64,000 bases of DNA from an uncultured Bradyrhizobium sp. Its GTDB lineage: Bacteria > Pseudomonadota > Alphaproteobacteria > Rhizobiales > Xanthobacteraceae. This document shows, piece by piece, positions 37,497 through 45,543 of the stretch; positions within the stretch are counted from its first letter, which is position 1, and the number at the start of each line of letters is the position of its first letter. The notes under the pieces are model-generated. The model was not told the origin of the DNA, did not search any database, and saw only the letters and a program-made list of their open reading frames with translations. The stretch covers positions 654,988-718,987 of the forward strand of contig NZ_CANSMR010000002.1 in the NCBI RefSeq assembly GCF_947648125.1, given 5' to 3'. The position numbers and the translations under genes were made by a program.

Positions 37497-38009
37497 TTGG
37501 TAGACTGGAGCGAGATCATCCTGCGTCTCGGCGCGGCCACCCTTGCCGGCAGCGCGATCGGGCTCGACCGCGACCTGCGCGGCAAGCCGATCGGGTTGAA
37601 GACGCTGGGCCTCGTCAGCCTCTCGACGGCCACGGTCGTGCTGCTGGCATTGCAGGCGGTCGATCCCGGGAAATTCACCGATGCGGTCAGCCGCGTAATC
37701 CAGGGTGTGCTGACCGGCATCGGCTTTCTTGGCGCCGGCGTGATCGTCCGACGGGGCGACCGCTATCACGTCCACGGCCTGACCAGCGCCGCATGCGCGT
37801 TCTTCGCCGCATGCGTCGGCATTGTCTGCGGCGCCGGACACTGGCCGATCGTCCTCACCGCGCTGGCGCTGGCATTCCTGCTGCTCACCTTCGGCAAGCG
37901 GACTGAGCGGTGGCTGCACCACGCGCTCGGCGGCAAGGAAGAACCGCACAGACCGGAGGCCGCGCCAGGTCAGTCGTCAGATGCCGGCCCACACCAGCCG
38001 GGCAAATAG
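37497..38009 (+). CDS. MgtC/SapB family membrane protein
   Basis: 170 residues from TTG 37497, with AGAGGA upstream. Features: LRLGAATLAGSAIGLDRDLR, RGKPIGLKTLGLVSLSTATV and GVLTGIGFLGAGVIVRRGDR, the MgtC signature, with four to five TM helices. The C-terminal ~35 residues are hydrophilic. MgtC proteins are linked to survival at low magnesium and to control of the F1Fo ATPase. Follows the AhpD-like gene by 8 bases, and its end overlaps the convergent ParB-like gene by 40 bases. Confidence 0.88.
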   Translation: MVDWSEIILRLGAATLAGSAIGLDRDLRGKPIGLKTLGLVSLSTATVVLLALQAVDPGKFTDAVSRVIQGVLTGIGFLGAGVIVRRGDRYHVHGLTSAACAFFAACVGIVCGAGHWPIVLTALALAFLLLTFGKRTERWLHHALGGKEEPHRPEAAPGQSSDAGPHQPGK

Positions 38010-38596
38010 ACCGCGTCCTTGCCGCGGCCGAGCGCCAAGCCCTTCTCCAGCGCCTTGTCGAAATTGTTCTCCACCGTCTTGCGCGGGATGTGGCGGCGCA
38101 GGAAATCGGCCCACAGGAATTCGCTGAATGGCGTCGTGTCCTTGGCGAAACCGCCGGCCCGGCGCATTTCGCCAGCGAGGCTGCGGAAGGGATCGTCCTT
38201 GAGATCCTTGATCGACTTCGGAATGTCCCTGAAGTGCCGGCGGTCGCCCTTGGAATCGTAGGGATAGACCCAGCGCTTGTTATCCATCACGCCCCAGAAC
38301 ACATCACGCTCGACCATCGTGAGATCGCCGATCACCGTGACCAGGATGTCCTTGACGCCCTCCTCGTGCAGCGCCCGCGCCATATGATGGTGATCGACCA
38401 CGTAGTAGCGATCGTCGGGACCATGGACGACCGGGATCATGTGCTTGCCCAGCAGTTCGGCGCGCTTCTTGCTTGAAGCATGCTCGCGCCAGCGCTTCCG
38501 CTTCTCCTTCACCTCGTGCATGCCGACCGTCATCTGGGTTGGTCGCAGCGACAGGATCGGGACCGGTTTGACGTAAGGCTCGCGCGTATGGGCCAT
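37970..38596 (-). CDS. ParB-like nuclease-domain protein
   Basis: 208 residues beginning MAHTREPYVKPVPILSLRPT. ParB/Srx-like features are the opening V-x-x-L-R-P-T, GKHMIPVVHGPDDRYYVVDH and HHHMARALHEEG, typical of the stand-alone ParBc_2 proteins rather than partition ParB. No parA is present, so a role in plasmid partition is unlikely. Function unknown. Last 40 bases overlap the MgtC gene on the other strand. Confidence 0.75.
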   Translation of the reverse strand: MAHTREPYVKPVPILSLRPTQMTVGMHEVKEKRKRWREHASSKKRAELLGKHMIPVVHGPDDRYYVVDHHHMARALHEEGVKDILVTVIGDLTMVERDVFWGVMDNKRWVYPYDSKGDRRHFRDIPKSIKDLKDDPFRSLAGEMRRAGGFAKDTTPFSEFLWADFLRRHIPRKTVENNFDKALEKGLALGRGKDAVYLPGWCGPASDD

Positions 38597-38683
38597 GATT
38601 TGTACTCCCGTTTGACCGGCACTCCGGAATGAGTTCCATTATGACATGATGTCACAGGCAGGCGGAAGAGCCGGTTCGTCGGA

Positions 38684-39565
38684 ATGGCTTTGAGAGCAAG
38701 CGAACGCGCGAAGGCGCGCACGATCCGTCTCGGCAACCGCGAGGTCGTGACCGAGGGATTGGAGCTCAGTTTCTGGGCAGACATCAGCCATCGCTGCATG
38801 ACGGCATCCTGGCCCGCCTTTATTGGCGGTGCAGCATTGGTGTTCATCACCTTCAACGCCGTGTTCGCCTTGTTCTACTGGCTCGGCGATCATCCGATCG
38901 CCAACGTGCCTGGCGGCCAATACATCGACTACCTCTATTTCAGCATCGAGACGCTTTCGACCGCGGGCTATGGCGACATGCACCCGCAGACGCATTACGG
39001 GCACTTCATCGCCACCATCGAACTCTTCACCGGCATCTTCTCGATGTCGCTGATGACAGGGCTGATCTTCGCCCGCTTCTCGCGGCCGAGCGCGCGCTTG
39101 CTGTTCGCCGACAATCCCGTGATCTCGGACCATGAGGGCCAGCTCACGTTGATGATCCGCCTGGCCAACGAGCGGCACAACATCATCGCCAATGCCACCG
39201 CGCGGCTCTGGCTGTTCAAGAACGGCGTCAGCAAGGAAGGCATGCCATACCGCCGGTTCTACGAACTGCCGCTCCTGCGCAGCGAGAGCCCGGCGCTGGC
39301 GCTGAGCTGGACCCTGTTTCATGTGATCGACCAGGACAGCCCACTCTACGGCCTCGACGCCGCGGAGCTGCAAGCCGTCAATGCCGGGCTCGGCCTCTTC
39401 GTGTCAGGCCTTGACGACGTTGCAGCGCAAACGGTGCATGCGCGAAAATCGTACGAACATTCCGACATCCGCTTCGGCCATCGCTATGCCGAAATCCTGC
39501 AGGCGACCGACGACGGCCGTCTGCGGATCGACTACAGTCGGTTCCACGAGACCCTCGAAGGATAA
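38684..39565 (+). CDS. Inward-rectifier K+ channel, KirBac type
   Basis: 293 residues, normal for KirBac. N-terminal slide helix region, TM1 (FIGGAALVFITFNAVFALFY), pore helix and filter FSIETLSTAGYGDMHPQT, TM2 (FIATIELFTGIFSMSLMTG), then the cytoplasmic immunoglobulin-like domain (LFADNPVISDHEGQLTLMIR to FGHRYAEILQATDDG). It passes K+ across the inner membrane. The filter reads T-A-G-Y-G rather than the usual T-V-G-Y-G. Confidence 0.93.
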   Translation: MALRASERAKARTIRLGNREVVTEGLELSFWADISHRCMTASWPAFIGGAALVFITFNAVFALFYWLGDHPIANVPGGQYIDYLYFSIETLSTAGYGDMHPQTHYGHFIATIELFTGIFSMSLMTGLIFARFSRPSARLLFADNPVISDHEGQLTLMIRLANERHNIIANATARLWLFKNGVSKEGMPYRRFYELPLLRSESPALALSWTLFHVIDQDSPLYGLDAAELQAVNAGLGLFVSGLDDVAAQTVHARKSYEHSDIRFGHRYAEILQATDDGRLRIDYSRFHETLEG

Positions 39566-39613
39566 ATACCACCTCTGCGCGCATCAAGATTTTAGGTGTG
39601 AAGCGCAGCGAAC

Positions 39614-40009
39614 ATGCTAAACATGAGTGGCGACGCGACCGGACCGACAACAGTGAAGACGCAGCGGCCAATTTCCTCGGATGACGAGCACGTGGTGCTC
39701 AAATTCCGGCCGCGCACCTCGGCGCAGCCGCCCGGCAAGCGCGAGGACCCGATCCGACCGGCCCGCCCGGCTTCCATCGCTCCTGTTTCCGTCGCCAACG
39801 ACCTCTCCCGCTATGAGAAGCCGCGCGAGGAGCCGGACGATTTCCGCCAGCGCATGCTCGCCAACATCGCCGCCTTCGCCTTCACCGTGGCACTCACCGC
39901 GATCGGTATCTGGCTCGCCATGAGCATCGCCGATTTGCGCAAGACCCAGGATTGCGTGCTGATGGGACGCCGGGATTGCGCGAAGATTACGGTGATGCCG
40001 CGCAGCTAG
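39614..40009 (+). CDS. Hypothetical single-TM protein
   Basis: 131 residues. A Pro/Arg-rich soluble N-terminus (VVLKFRPRTSAQPPGKREDP) and a TM helix (IAAFAFTVALTAIGIWLAMS, ~84-104) are followed by a short tail with two cysteines (TQDCVLMGRRDCAKI) that would lie outside. No recognised family. ATG 39614 is used; ATG 39623 is possible. Confidence 0.6.
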   Translation: MLNMSGDATGPTTVKTQRPISSDDEHVVLKFRPRTSAQPPGKREDPIRPARPASIAPVSVANDLSRYEKPREEPDDFRQRMLANIAAFAFTVALTAIGIWLAMSIADLRKTQDCVLMGRRDCAKITVMPRS

Positions 40010-40190
40010 GCAGACCGGAACCCTACCCAAAAACCGTCCTTGCCGGGCCGGCCAAGCTCCATTGAACTAACGGCCCTGCTCCGATATACGGGCACACGAC
40101 TCCGGCAGCAGCAATAGGGCAATCCGGGGCACGGCGCCCGCCTCCTCCGAGCCGACCCGGAATTACCTTCAATATATCAAAGGCTTAATG

Positions 40191-40490
40191 ATGTCCTCCA
40201 CATTCGAGCAGATCGCCAACATTATCGCGGAGACCTGCGACATCCCGCGCGATACGATCAAGCCGGAGAGCCACGCGATCGACGATCTGGGGATCGACAG
40301 CCTCGACTTCCTCGACATCGCCTTTGCCATCGACAAGGCCTTCGGGATCAAGATGCCGCTCGAGAAGTGGACCCAGGAGGTCAACGACGGCAAGGCCACG
40401 ACGGAGCAATACTTCGTGCTGCAGAATCTCGCCGACCGCATCGACGAGCTGGTTGCGGCCAAGAACGCGGGCACGGGCTCAGCCTCGTAA
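40191..40490 (+). CDS. acpXL: Acyl carrier protein AcpXL
   Basis: 99 residues from ATG 40191 (tandem ATG at 40188). The phosphopantetheine site is the Ser of [20 protein letters not shown]. Longer than AcpP and with the [20 protein letters not shown] stretch typical of AcpXL, the carrier that builds the C26-C32 hydroxy fatty acid of rhizobial lipid A. First gene of a five-gene set on the plus strand that continues to lpxXL; AAAGG serves as its ribosome site. Confidence 0.93.
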   Translation: MSSTFEQIANIIAETCDIPRDTIKPESHAIDDLGIDSLDFLDIAFAIDKAFGIKMPLEKWTQEVNDGKATTEQYFVLQNLADRIDELVAAKNAGTGSAS

Positions 40491-40499
40491 TCGCCCATC

Positions 40500-40976
40500 A
40501 TGCAGCTTGAAACTTTTCAGCTGATCGATCGGATTGTCGACCTCAACCTCGACGCAAGGACCATTGTCGTCGAGGCGGACGTCCCGCCGGACAGCCATTC
40601 GGTGTTCTCGGGGCACTTCCCGGGCTACCCGATCATGCCCGGCGTGCTGCTCACCGAAGCAATGGCCCAGAGCTCGGGCTGGCTGATCCTCGGTCTGACC
40701 AAGTTCGAGCGCATGCCTTTCCTCGCCATGGTCAAGGAAGCCAAGATGCGTGGCTTCGTCAGCCCCGGCTCGACACTGACGATCGAAGCCAAGATCGAAC
40801 ACGAAGGTTCAGGCTTCACCGTGACCTCGGCGAAGGTCCGCGTCGGCAAGGAGCTCAAGTGCAACGCCGAGCTGACCTTCCGTCATATCCCTTTCCCCAG
40901 CCCGGACTTGCGTGTGCATATGGATGCGCTCGCCAACAAGATCGGGTTTCCGCTGCAGGCAATGAGTAATGGCTGA
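40500..40976 (+). CDS. fabZ: 3-hydroxyacyl-ACP dehydratase, FabZ-like (XL cluster)
   Basis: 158 residues of the hot-dog fold. Catalytic residues: His in SGHFPGYPIMPGVLL and Glu in LLTEAMAQSSGWLI. Nine bases after acpXL, and its stop overlaps the next gene by 8 bases. It dehydrates 3-hydroxyacyl-AcpXL during elongation of the very-long-chain acyl group, where the housekeeping FabZ acts elsewhere on the chromosome. Confidence 0.9.
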   Translation: MQLETFQLIDRIVDLNLDARTIVVEADVPPDSHSVFSGHFPGYPIMPGVLLTEAMAQSSGWLILGLTKFERMPFLAMVKEAKMRGFVSPGSTLTIEAKIEHEGSGFTVTSAKVRVGKELKCNAELTFRHIPFPSPDLRVHMDALANKIGFPLQAMSNG

Positions 40977-42153
40977 GAAGGAAGTCTGGATCACCGGCGT
41001 CGGCCTGCTCTCCTCGCTCGGCGAGGGGCTGGATGCGCATTGGGAGGCGCTCGGCGCCAAGCGCGTCAATGCCGACGAGAAGCGTCTCGCGCCCTACGTG
41101 ATCCATCCGATCGCCCCCGTCAGCTTCGACGCCCAGATCCCGAAGAAGGGCGATCAGCGTCAGATGGAGACATGGCAGCGTATCGGCACCTACGCCGCCG
41201 GGCTGGCGCTTGATTCCGCCGGGGTCAAAGGCAATCAGGAAATCCTGTCGCGGATGGATATGATCATCGCAGCCGGCGGCGGCGAGCGTGACCTCAATGT
41301 CGACCTGGCGATCATGAACGCCGATGCGCAGGGCAAGCTGCCGCCTGCCGTCCTCAACGAAAAGCTGATGAACGAGCTGCGCCCGACGCTATTCCTGGCG
41401 CAGCTCTCCAACCTGCTCGCCGGCAACATCGCGATCGTTCACGGCGTGTGCGGGACGTCGCGCACCTTCATGGGCGAGGAAGCCTCGAGCATCGACGCCG
41501 CGCGGATCGCCGTCGCACGCATCGGGGCCGGACAGAGCGACATCGCGCTGGTCGGCGCGGCCCATAATGGCGATCGCGGCGACCTCTTGATGCTCTATTC
41601 GTTCGGCGACTTCGCCCTCAAGGATCAATACGCGTCGGTGTGGGCCCGACGAAACAATCCGGGCTTCGCCATCGGCTCCGCCGGCGCCTTCCTGGTGATG
41701 GAGTCGCGCGAGCACGCCGAGGCACGCGGCGCCAAGCCGTACGCCAAGCTGACCAAGGTGGTCGCCGATCTTGCCAGGCGCAAGCAGCCCGGCGCAGTGA
41801 CGAAGTCGCTGCAGGCGATGTGGCCGCAACTCGGGGTCAGCAACGACAACGCCATGCTGATCACGGGCGCGACCGGCGCCGAGCCCGCGACCGCCGAGGA
41901 GCGCGAATTCCTCGGGCAGCATCCCGGCCTTGCCGTGCGCGCCACCGGAACGACCTTTGGGCACACCATGGAGGCGCAGTTCCCGCTCGGGCTGGCGCTC
42001 GCCGCGTTGTCGATTTCCCGTGGTGCGCTCTATCCCGCCAACGACCCGACCGGGCTGGAGGTTGAAAAGACCGAGGCGCCAACCCAGATTGTCGTGTTGG
42101 GGGTCGGCCACTGGCAGGGCGAAGGCATGGCACTGGTCGAGGCCGTCAAGTAA
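40969..42153 (+). CDS. Degenerate beta-ketoacyl-ACP synthase (FabF2XL-like)
   Basis: 394 residues with the thiolase/ketosynthase fold. Cys161 is in the nucleophile position (VHGVCGTSRTF) and the second His is kept (GTTFGHTMEAQ, H332). The first active-site His region, normally NAHGTSTPEND, reads LITGATGAEPATAEE and has no His; the Lys of SNKSMVGH is also absent. This is like the chain-length-factor partner of type II polyketide synthases. It may support the intact FabF1 encoded next. Overlaps fabZ by 8 bases. Confidence 0.85.
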   Translation: MAEKEVWITGVGLLSSLGEGLDAHWEALGAKRVNADEKRLAPYVIHPIAPVSFDAQIPKKGDQRQMETWQRIGTYAAGLALDSAGVKGNQEILSRMDMIIAAGGGERDLNVDLAIMNADAQGKLPPAVLNEKLMNELRPTLFLAQLSNLLAGNIAIVHGVCGTSRTFMGEEASSIDAARIAVARIGAGQSDIALVGAAHNGDRGDLLMLYSFGDFALKDQYASVWARRNNPGFAIGSAGAFLVMESREHAEARGAKPYAKLTKVVADLARRKQPGAVTKSLQAMWPQLGVSNDNAMLITGATGAEPATAEEREFLGQHPGLAVRATGTTFGHTMEAQFPLGLALAALSISRGALYPANDPTGLEVEKTEAPTQIVVLGVGHWQGEGMALVEAVK

Positions 42154-42180
42154 TTCGGCGCAAGCACCGACGGGGACACC

Positions 42181-43458
42181 ATGACAGCACCACGCGATAA
42201 ATTCGGCCGACCGATCGTCGTCGTGACCGGCATGGGAATCGTGACGTCGCTCGGCGGCGGCAAGACTGACAATTGGAAGCGCCTCAGCGCGGGCGAGTCC
42301 GGCATCAAGACCGTGACGCGCTTCCCGCTCGACAGCATGAAGACGACGATGGCCGGCGCCGTCGATTTCGTCACCGTCGACCCGTTCTCCTCGACCAGCC
42401 TGTCGCAGCGTCTGGCGGAGATCGCGACCGAAGAGGCCCTGGAGCAGTCCGGCATCGGCAGCAAGGGCGACTTCCCCGGCCCGCTGTTTCTCGCGGTCGC
42501 GCCGATCGAGACCGAATGGCCGCAGCGGCTCGAAGTCGCGCGCGAGGTTCCGACCAAGGACTTTGGCATCATCGACTATCTGGCGACCTGTAGCGGCGGC
42601 AAGTTTACGCACTTCCACCGGCGCTTCACCTTCGGCTCGGTCGCGCTCAACCTCGCCGAGACCTTCGGCACCAAGGGATCGCCGATTTCGCTCTCGACGG
42701 CTTGTGCGTCCGGTGCGACTGCGATCCAGCTCGGCGTCGAGGCGATCCGCCGTGGCGAAACCGATGCAACGCTGTGCGTCGCGACCGACGGCTCGGTCAA
42801 TCCCGAAGCCATGGTGCGTTTCTCGCTGCTCTCGGCTCTCTCCACCCAGAACGATCCGCCCCAGGGCGCCTCGAAGCCGTTCTCGAAGAACCGCGACGGC
42901 TTCGTGATGGCCGAAGGCGCCGGCGCGCTGGTGCTGGAGAGCTACGACGCCGCGATGGCGCGTGGCGCGCGCATCCTGGGCGTCGTCGCCGGCTGCGGCG
43001 AGCTCACCGACTCCTTCCATCGCACCCGCTCCGCCCCGGACGGCAAGCCGGCGATCGGCTGCGTGCGCAAGACGCTTGCAGACGCGGGCATGGAGCCGCA
43101 CCAGATCGACCACATCAACGCGCACGGCACCTCGACGCCGGAAAACGACAAGATGGAATATCTTGCGACCGCGGCGGTATTCGGCGAGCACACGCCGAAC
43201 ATCCCGGTGTCGTCGAACAAATCGATGGTCGGTCACACCATCTCGGCCGCCGGCGCGGTCGAGGCGATCTTCTCGCTGCTCACGCTCGAGCATCAACGGA
43301 TTCCGCCGACAATCAATTACGAGGTGCCCGATCCCGCGATTCCGTTCGACGTGGTCGGCAACAAGGCGCGCGACGCCAAGGTGACCGCCGTGATGTCGAA
43401 CTCGTTCGGGTTCGGCGGGCAGAACGCTTCGCTGATCCTGACGCGCGAGCCGGCCTAG
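42181..43458 (+). CDS. Beta-ketoacyl-ACP synthase II (FabF1XL-like)
   Basis: 425 residues. Full Cys-His-His active site: C175 in LSTACASGATAI, His in INAHGTSTPENDKMEYLA, and His with the conserved Lys in SSNKSMVGHTISAAGA. The C-terminal NSFGFGGQNASLIL is also standard. It elongates acyl-AcpXL by two carbons. Encoded 27 bases after the degenerate synthase, which suggests a heterodimer. Confidence 0.92.
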   Translation: MTAPRDKFGRPIVVVTGMGIVTSLGGGKTDNWKRLSAGESGIKTVTRFPLDSMKTTMAGAVDFVTVDPFSSTSLSQRLAEIATEEALEQSGIGSKGDFPGPLFLAVAPIETEWPQRLEVAREVPTKDFGIIDYLATCSGGKFTHFHRRFTFGSVALNLAETFGTKGSPISLSTACASGATAIQLGVEAIRRGETDATLCVATDGSVNPEAMVRFSLLSALSTQNDPPQGASKPFSKNRDGFVMAEGAGALVLESYDAAMARGARILGVVAGCGELTDSFHRTRSAPDGKPAIGCVRKTLADAGMEPHQIDHINAHGTSTPENDKMEYLATAAVFGEHTPNIPVSSNKSMVGHTISAAGAVEAIFSLLTLEHQRIPPTINYEVPDPAIPFDVVGNKARDAKVTAVMSNSFGFGGQNASLILTREPA

Positions 43459-43475
43459 CGCCCTCGCCTCATCAG

Positions 43476-44411
43476 ATGAAACGCCTGCTCCTTCGCGCCC
43501 GCGCGCATCTGCGTGATGCCGCAAAGCCTGTGACCGATGCGGCGATCGGCGGGCTGACGATCGGCCTGCTGCGCACCACGCGCTATTTCGATCCGGAGAA
43601 GACCGCGCGGTTCTTCGGCCGCGCCGCGCATTTCATCGGCCGCCGGCTGCGTGAGGATCGCATCGGCCGCGAGAATCTCGCGGCCGCCTTCCCGGAAAAG
43701 TCACCGCAGGAGATCGAAGAGATCCTGACCGGCGTCTGGCACAACCTCGGACGCATCGGCGCTGAATTCGCGCACATCGACCGCATCTGGGACCACGATC
43801 CCCAGAATCCCGACAAGCCGGGTCGCGTCGAATTCTCGGAGCGCAGCAAGCAGCTGTTCGACCAGTTGCGTGACGACGGCAAGCCGGCCTTGTTCTTTGC
43901 CGCACATCTCGGCAACTGGGAGCTCTCTCCGATTGCCGCGGCGGCACATGGGCTCGATGCTACGATTCTGTTCCGGCGACCGAACATCGAAGCCGCCGAC
44001 CGTGCCATCGAACGCATCCGCGCCGTCAACCTGGGCACGCTGGTGCCTGCCGGCCGCGACGCGCCGCTCAAGCTGGCGCAGGCGCTGAAGAACGGCCAGC
44101 ACGTCGCGATGCTGGTCGACCAGTATTTGACCAACGGCGTTCCCGTCACCTTCTTCGGCCGCAAGACCACTGCGAATCCGCTGCTGGCGCGCCTGCGCCG
44201 GCAGATCGACTGCCCGATCCACGGTACCCGGATCATCCGCCTGCCCGACGGCCGTTTCCGCGGCGAAGTCACCGAGGAAGTGAAGCCGGTGTTCGACGCA
44301 TCCGGCCAGATCGATATCCAGGGCACGATGCAGGCGATCACTGACGTCGTCGAGGGCTGGATCCGCGAGTATCCAGATCAATGGCTCTGGCTGCATCGGC
44401 GCTGGCGGTAA
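43476..44411 (+). CDS. lpxXL: Lipid A very-long-chain acyltransferase LpxXL
   Basis: 311 residues, LpxL/HtrB family. The HxxxxE motif is AAHLGNWEL, and the conserved N-terminal part is FGRAAHFIGRRLREDRIGRE-N. It transfers the very-long-chain acyl group from AcpXL to the lipid A backbone at the inner membrane. Starts 17 bases after fabF1. The alcohol-dehydrogenase gene (adh2XL) that usually lies before lpxXL in Rhizobium is not present here. Convergent with the PLP gene, 24 bases apart. Confidence 0.9.
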   Translation: MKRLLLRARAHLRDAAKPVTDAAIGGLTIGLLRTTRYFDPEKTARFFGRAAHFIGRRLREDRIGRENLAAAFPEKSPQEIEEILTGVWHNLGRIGAEFAHIDRIWDHDPQNPDKPGRVEFSERSKQLFDQLRDDGKPALFFAAHLGNWELSPIAAAAHGLDATILFRRPNIEAADRAIERIRAVNLGTLVPAGRDAPLKLAQALKNGQHVAMLVDQYLTNGVPVTFFGRKTTANPLLARLRRQIDCPIHGTRIIRLPDGRFRGEVTEEVKPVFDASGQIDIQGTMQAITDVVEGWIREYPDQWLWLHRRWR

Positions 44412-44435
44412 CGGTCCGTCACGACGCCACTGGCA

Positions 44436-45380
44436 TCACAGATCTTCGCGCTCGAGCGGCGGTACGTTCCCTCCGCAAGCGATGACCCATACACGCGACC
44501 GCTCGCTGTCGACGACACCTCCCAAGACTGCCGCCATCGCCAAGGCGCCGCTGGGTTCGACCCGGATGCCGCAGGTCGCAAGAAGCAACCGGGCAGCGTA
44601 TTGCACAAGTTCATCGCTAACGGCGCACACCTGAACATTCGACCGTTGCAGAATTTCGAAGGCTCGCACTCCGATCTGGCGGGAGCGCAAGGCATCGCAT
44701 ACCGTATCTCCAGGAGGATCAATCCGGATCGGAATGCCAATCTCGCGGGCACGCGCGTAGCGCTGGTGGGTCTCCGGTTCTGCAACATAGATTGCAGCCG
44801 GAATGGACCAGGAGCGCAAAGCAAGGGCAACGCCAGCGGCCAGCCCGCCGCCGCCACAGGCAACAATCACGGCATCGGAGGCCGGGCCACTTGCCTGAAT
44901 GGCGGCTGCGATCTCTGAACCGATCGTGTAGCTTCCAGCAATCATCTCGACGTCTTCGAAAGCGTGCAGGTTACGCCAACCGCGTCGACTGGCCTCCATT
45001 CGAGCGCAATCGACCAACTCCGACCGCTCCACGATCTTTATCTCAGCTCCGGTCTCTCGGGCCTGCTCCCGTTTGAAGGCCGCTACGTCCGTAGGCATGA
45101 CCAAACAGGCGGGCTTGTCCAGCGCCTGAGCGGCCAGGCCAACCGCAATCGGAAAGTTTCCTGATCCTGCGGCGACAACTCCTCGCTCGGCGTTTCTCGT
45201 CCCAAGGATTGCTCCTCGAAACTTGAACGAGCCGCCATATTGAACGGTCTCGTCTTTGATGAGGATCGTTCGCCCAGTCAATGCGTCCAACGCGGCACAA
45301 GATCGTATGGGTGTCTCCAGCGCCCGGCCTGCAATAAACGCGAAATCATCACGGACCAAATGAATCGGCTGACGGGGCAT
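44436..45380 (-). CDS. PLP-dependent threonine dehydratase-like enzyme
   Basis: 314 residues from ATG 45380 (GAGG 6 bases upstream; a further ATG at 45446 extends it by 22 residues). The PLP lysine is in YGGSFKFRGAILG, and the glycine-rich phosphate loop is in IVACGGGGLAAGVALAL. Fold-type II, close to threonine/serine dehydratases and serine racemases. The C-terminal regulatory ACT domain of biosynthetic IlvA is absent. Base and codon use look less GC-rich than in the flanking genes, so transfer is possible. The natural substrate is unknown. Confidence 0.85.
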   Translation of the reverse strand: MPRQPIHLVRDDFAFIAGRALETPIRSCAALDALTGRTILIKDETVQYGGSFKFRGAILGTRNAERGVVAAGSGNFPIAVGLAAQALDKPACLVMPTDVAAFKREQARETGAEIKIVERSELVDCARMEASRRGWRNLHAFEDVEMIAGSYTIGSEIAAAIQASGPASDAVIVACGGGGLAAGVALALRSWSIPAAIYVAEPETHQRYARAREIGIPIRIDPPGDTVCDALRSRQIGVRAFEILQRSNVQVCAVSDELVQYAARLLLATCGIRVEPSGALAMAAVLGGVVDSERSRVWVIACGGNVPPLEREDL

Positions 45381-45543
45381 CTTGGCCTCTGCGGCAATCG
45401 CAAATGAGTACCGAGGGCTATCGGACACACTTCCACAGGTGTCCAATCAGCTGTTGTGACTGCTCGATTTATCTTGTGAACGCCTGAAATATCTTAGCTC
45501 GTCATAGGCAATAGCCGAATGTCCGCCGTGCCCACACGCAGCC

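Noticed and set aside
35036-39565. HerA ATPase, ParB-like protein and neighbours as a new defence island
   Set aside because: No nuclease effector, no toxin and no mobile-element signs; the neighbours are ordinary core families in mixed orientation.
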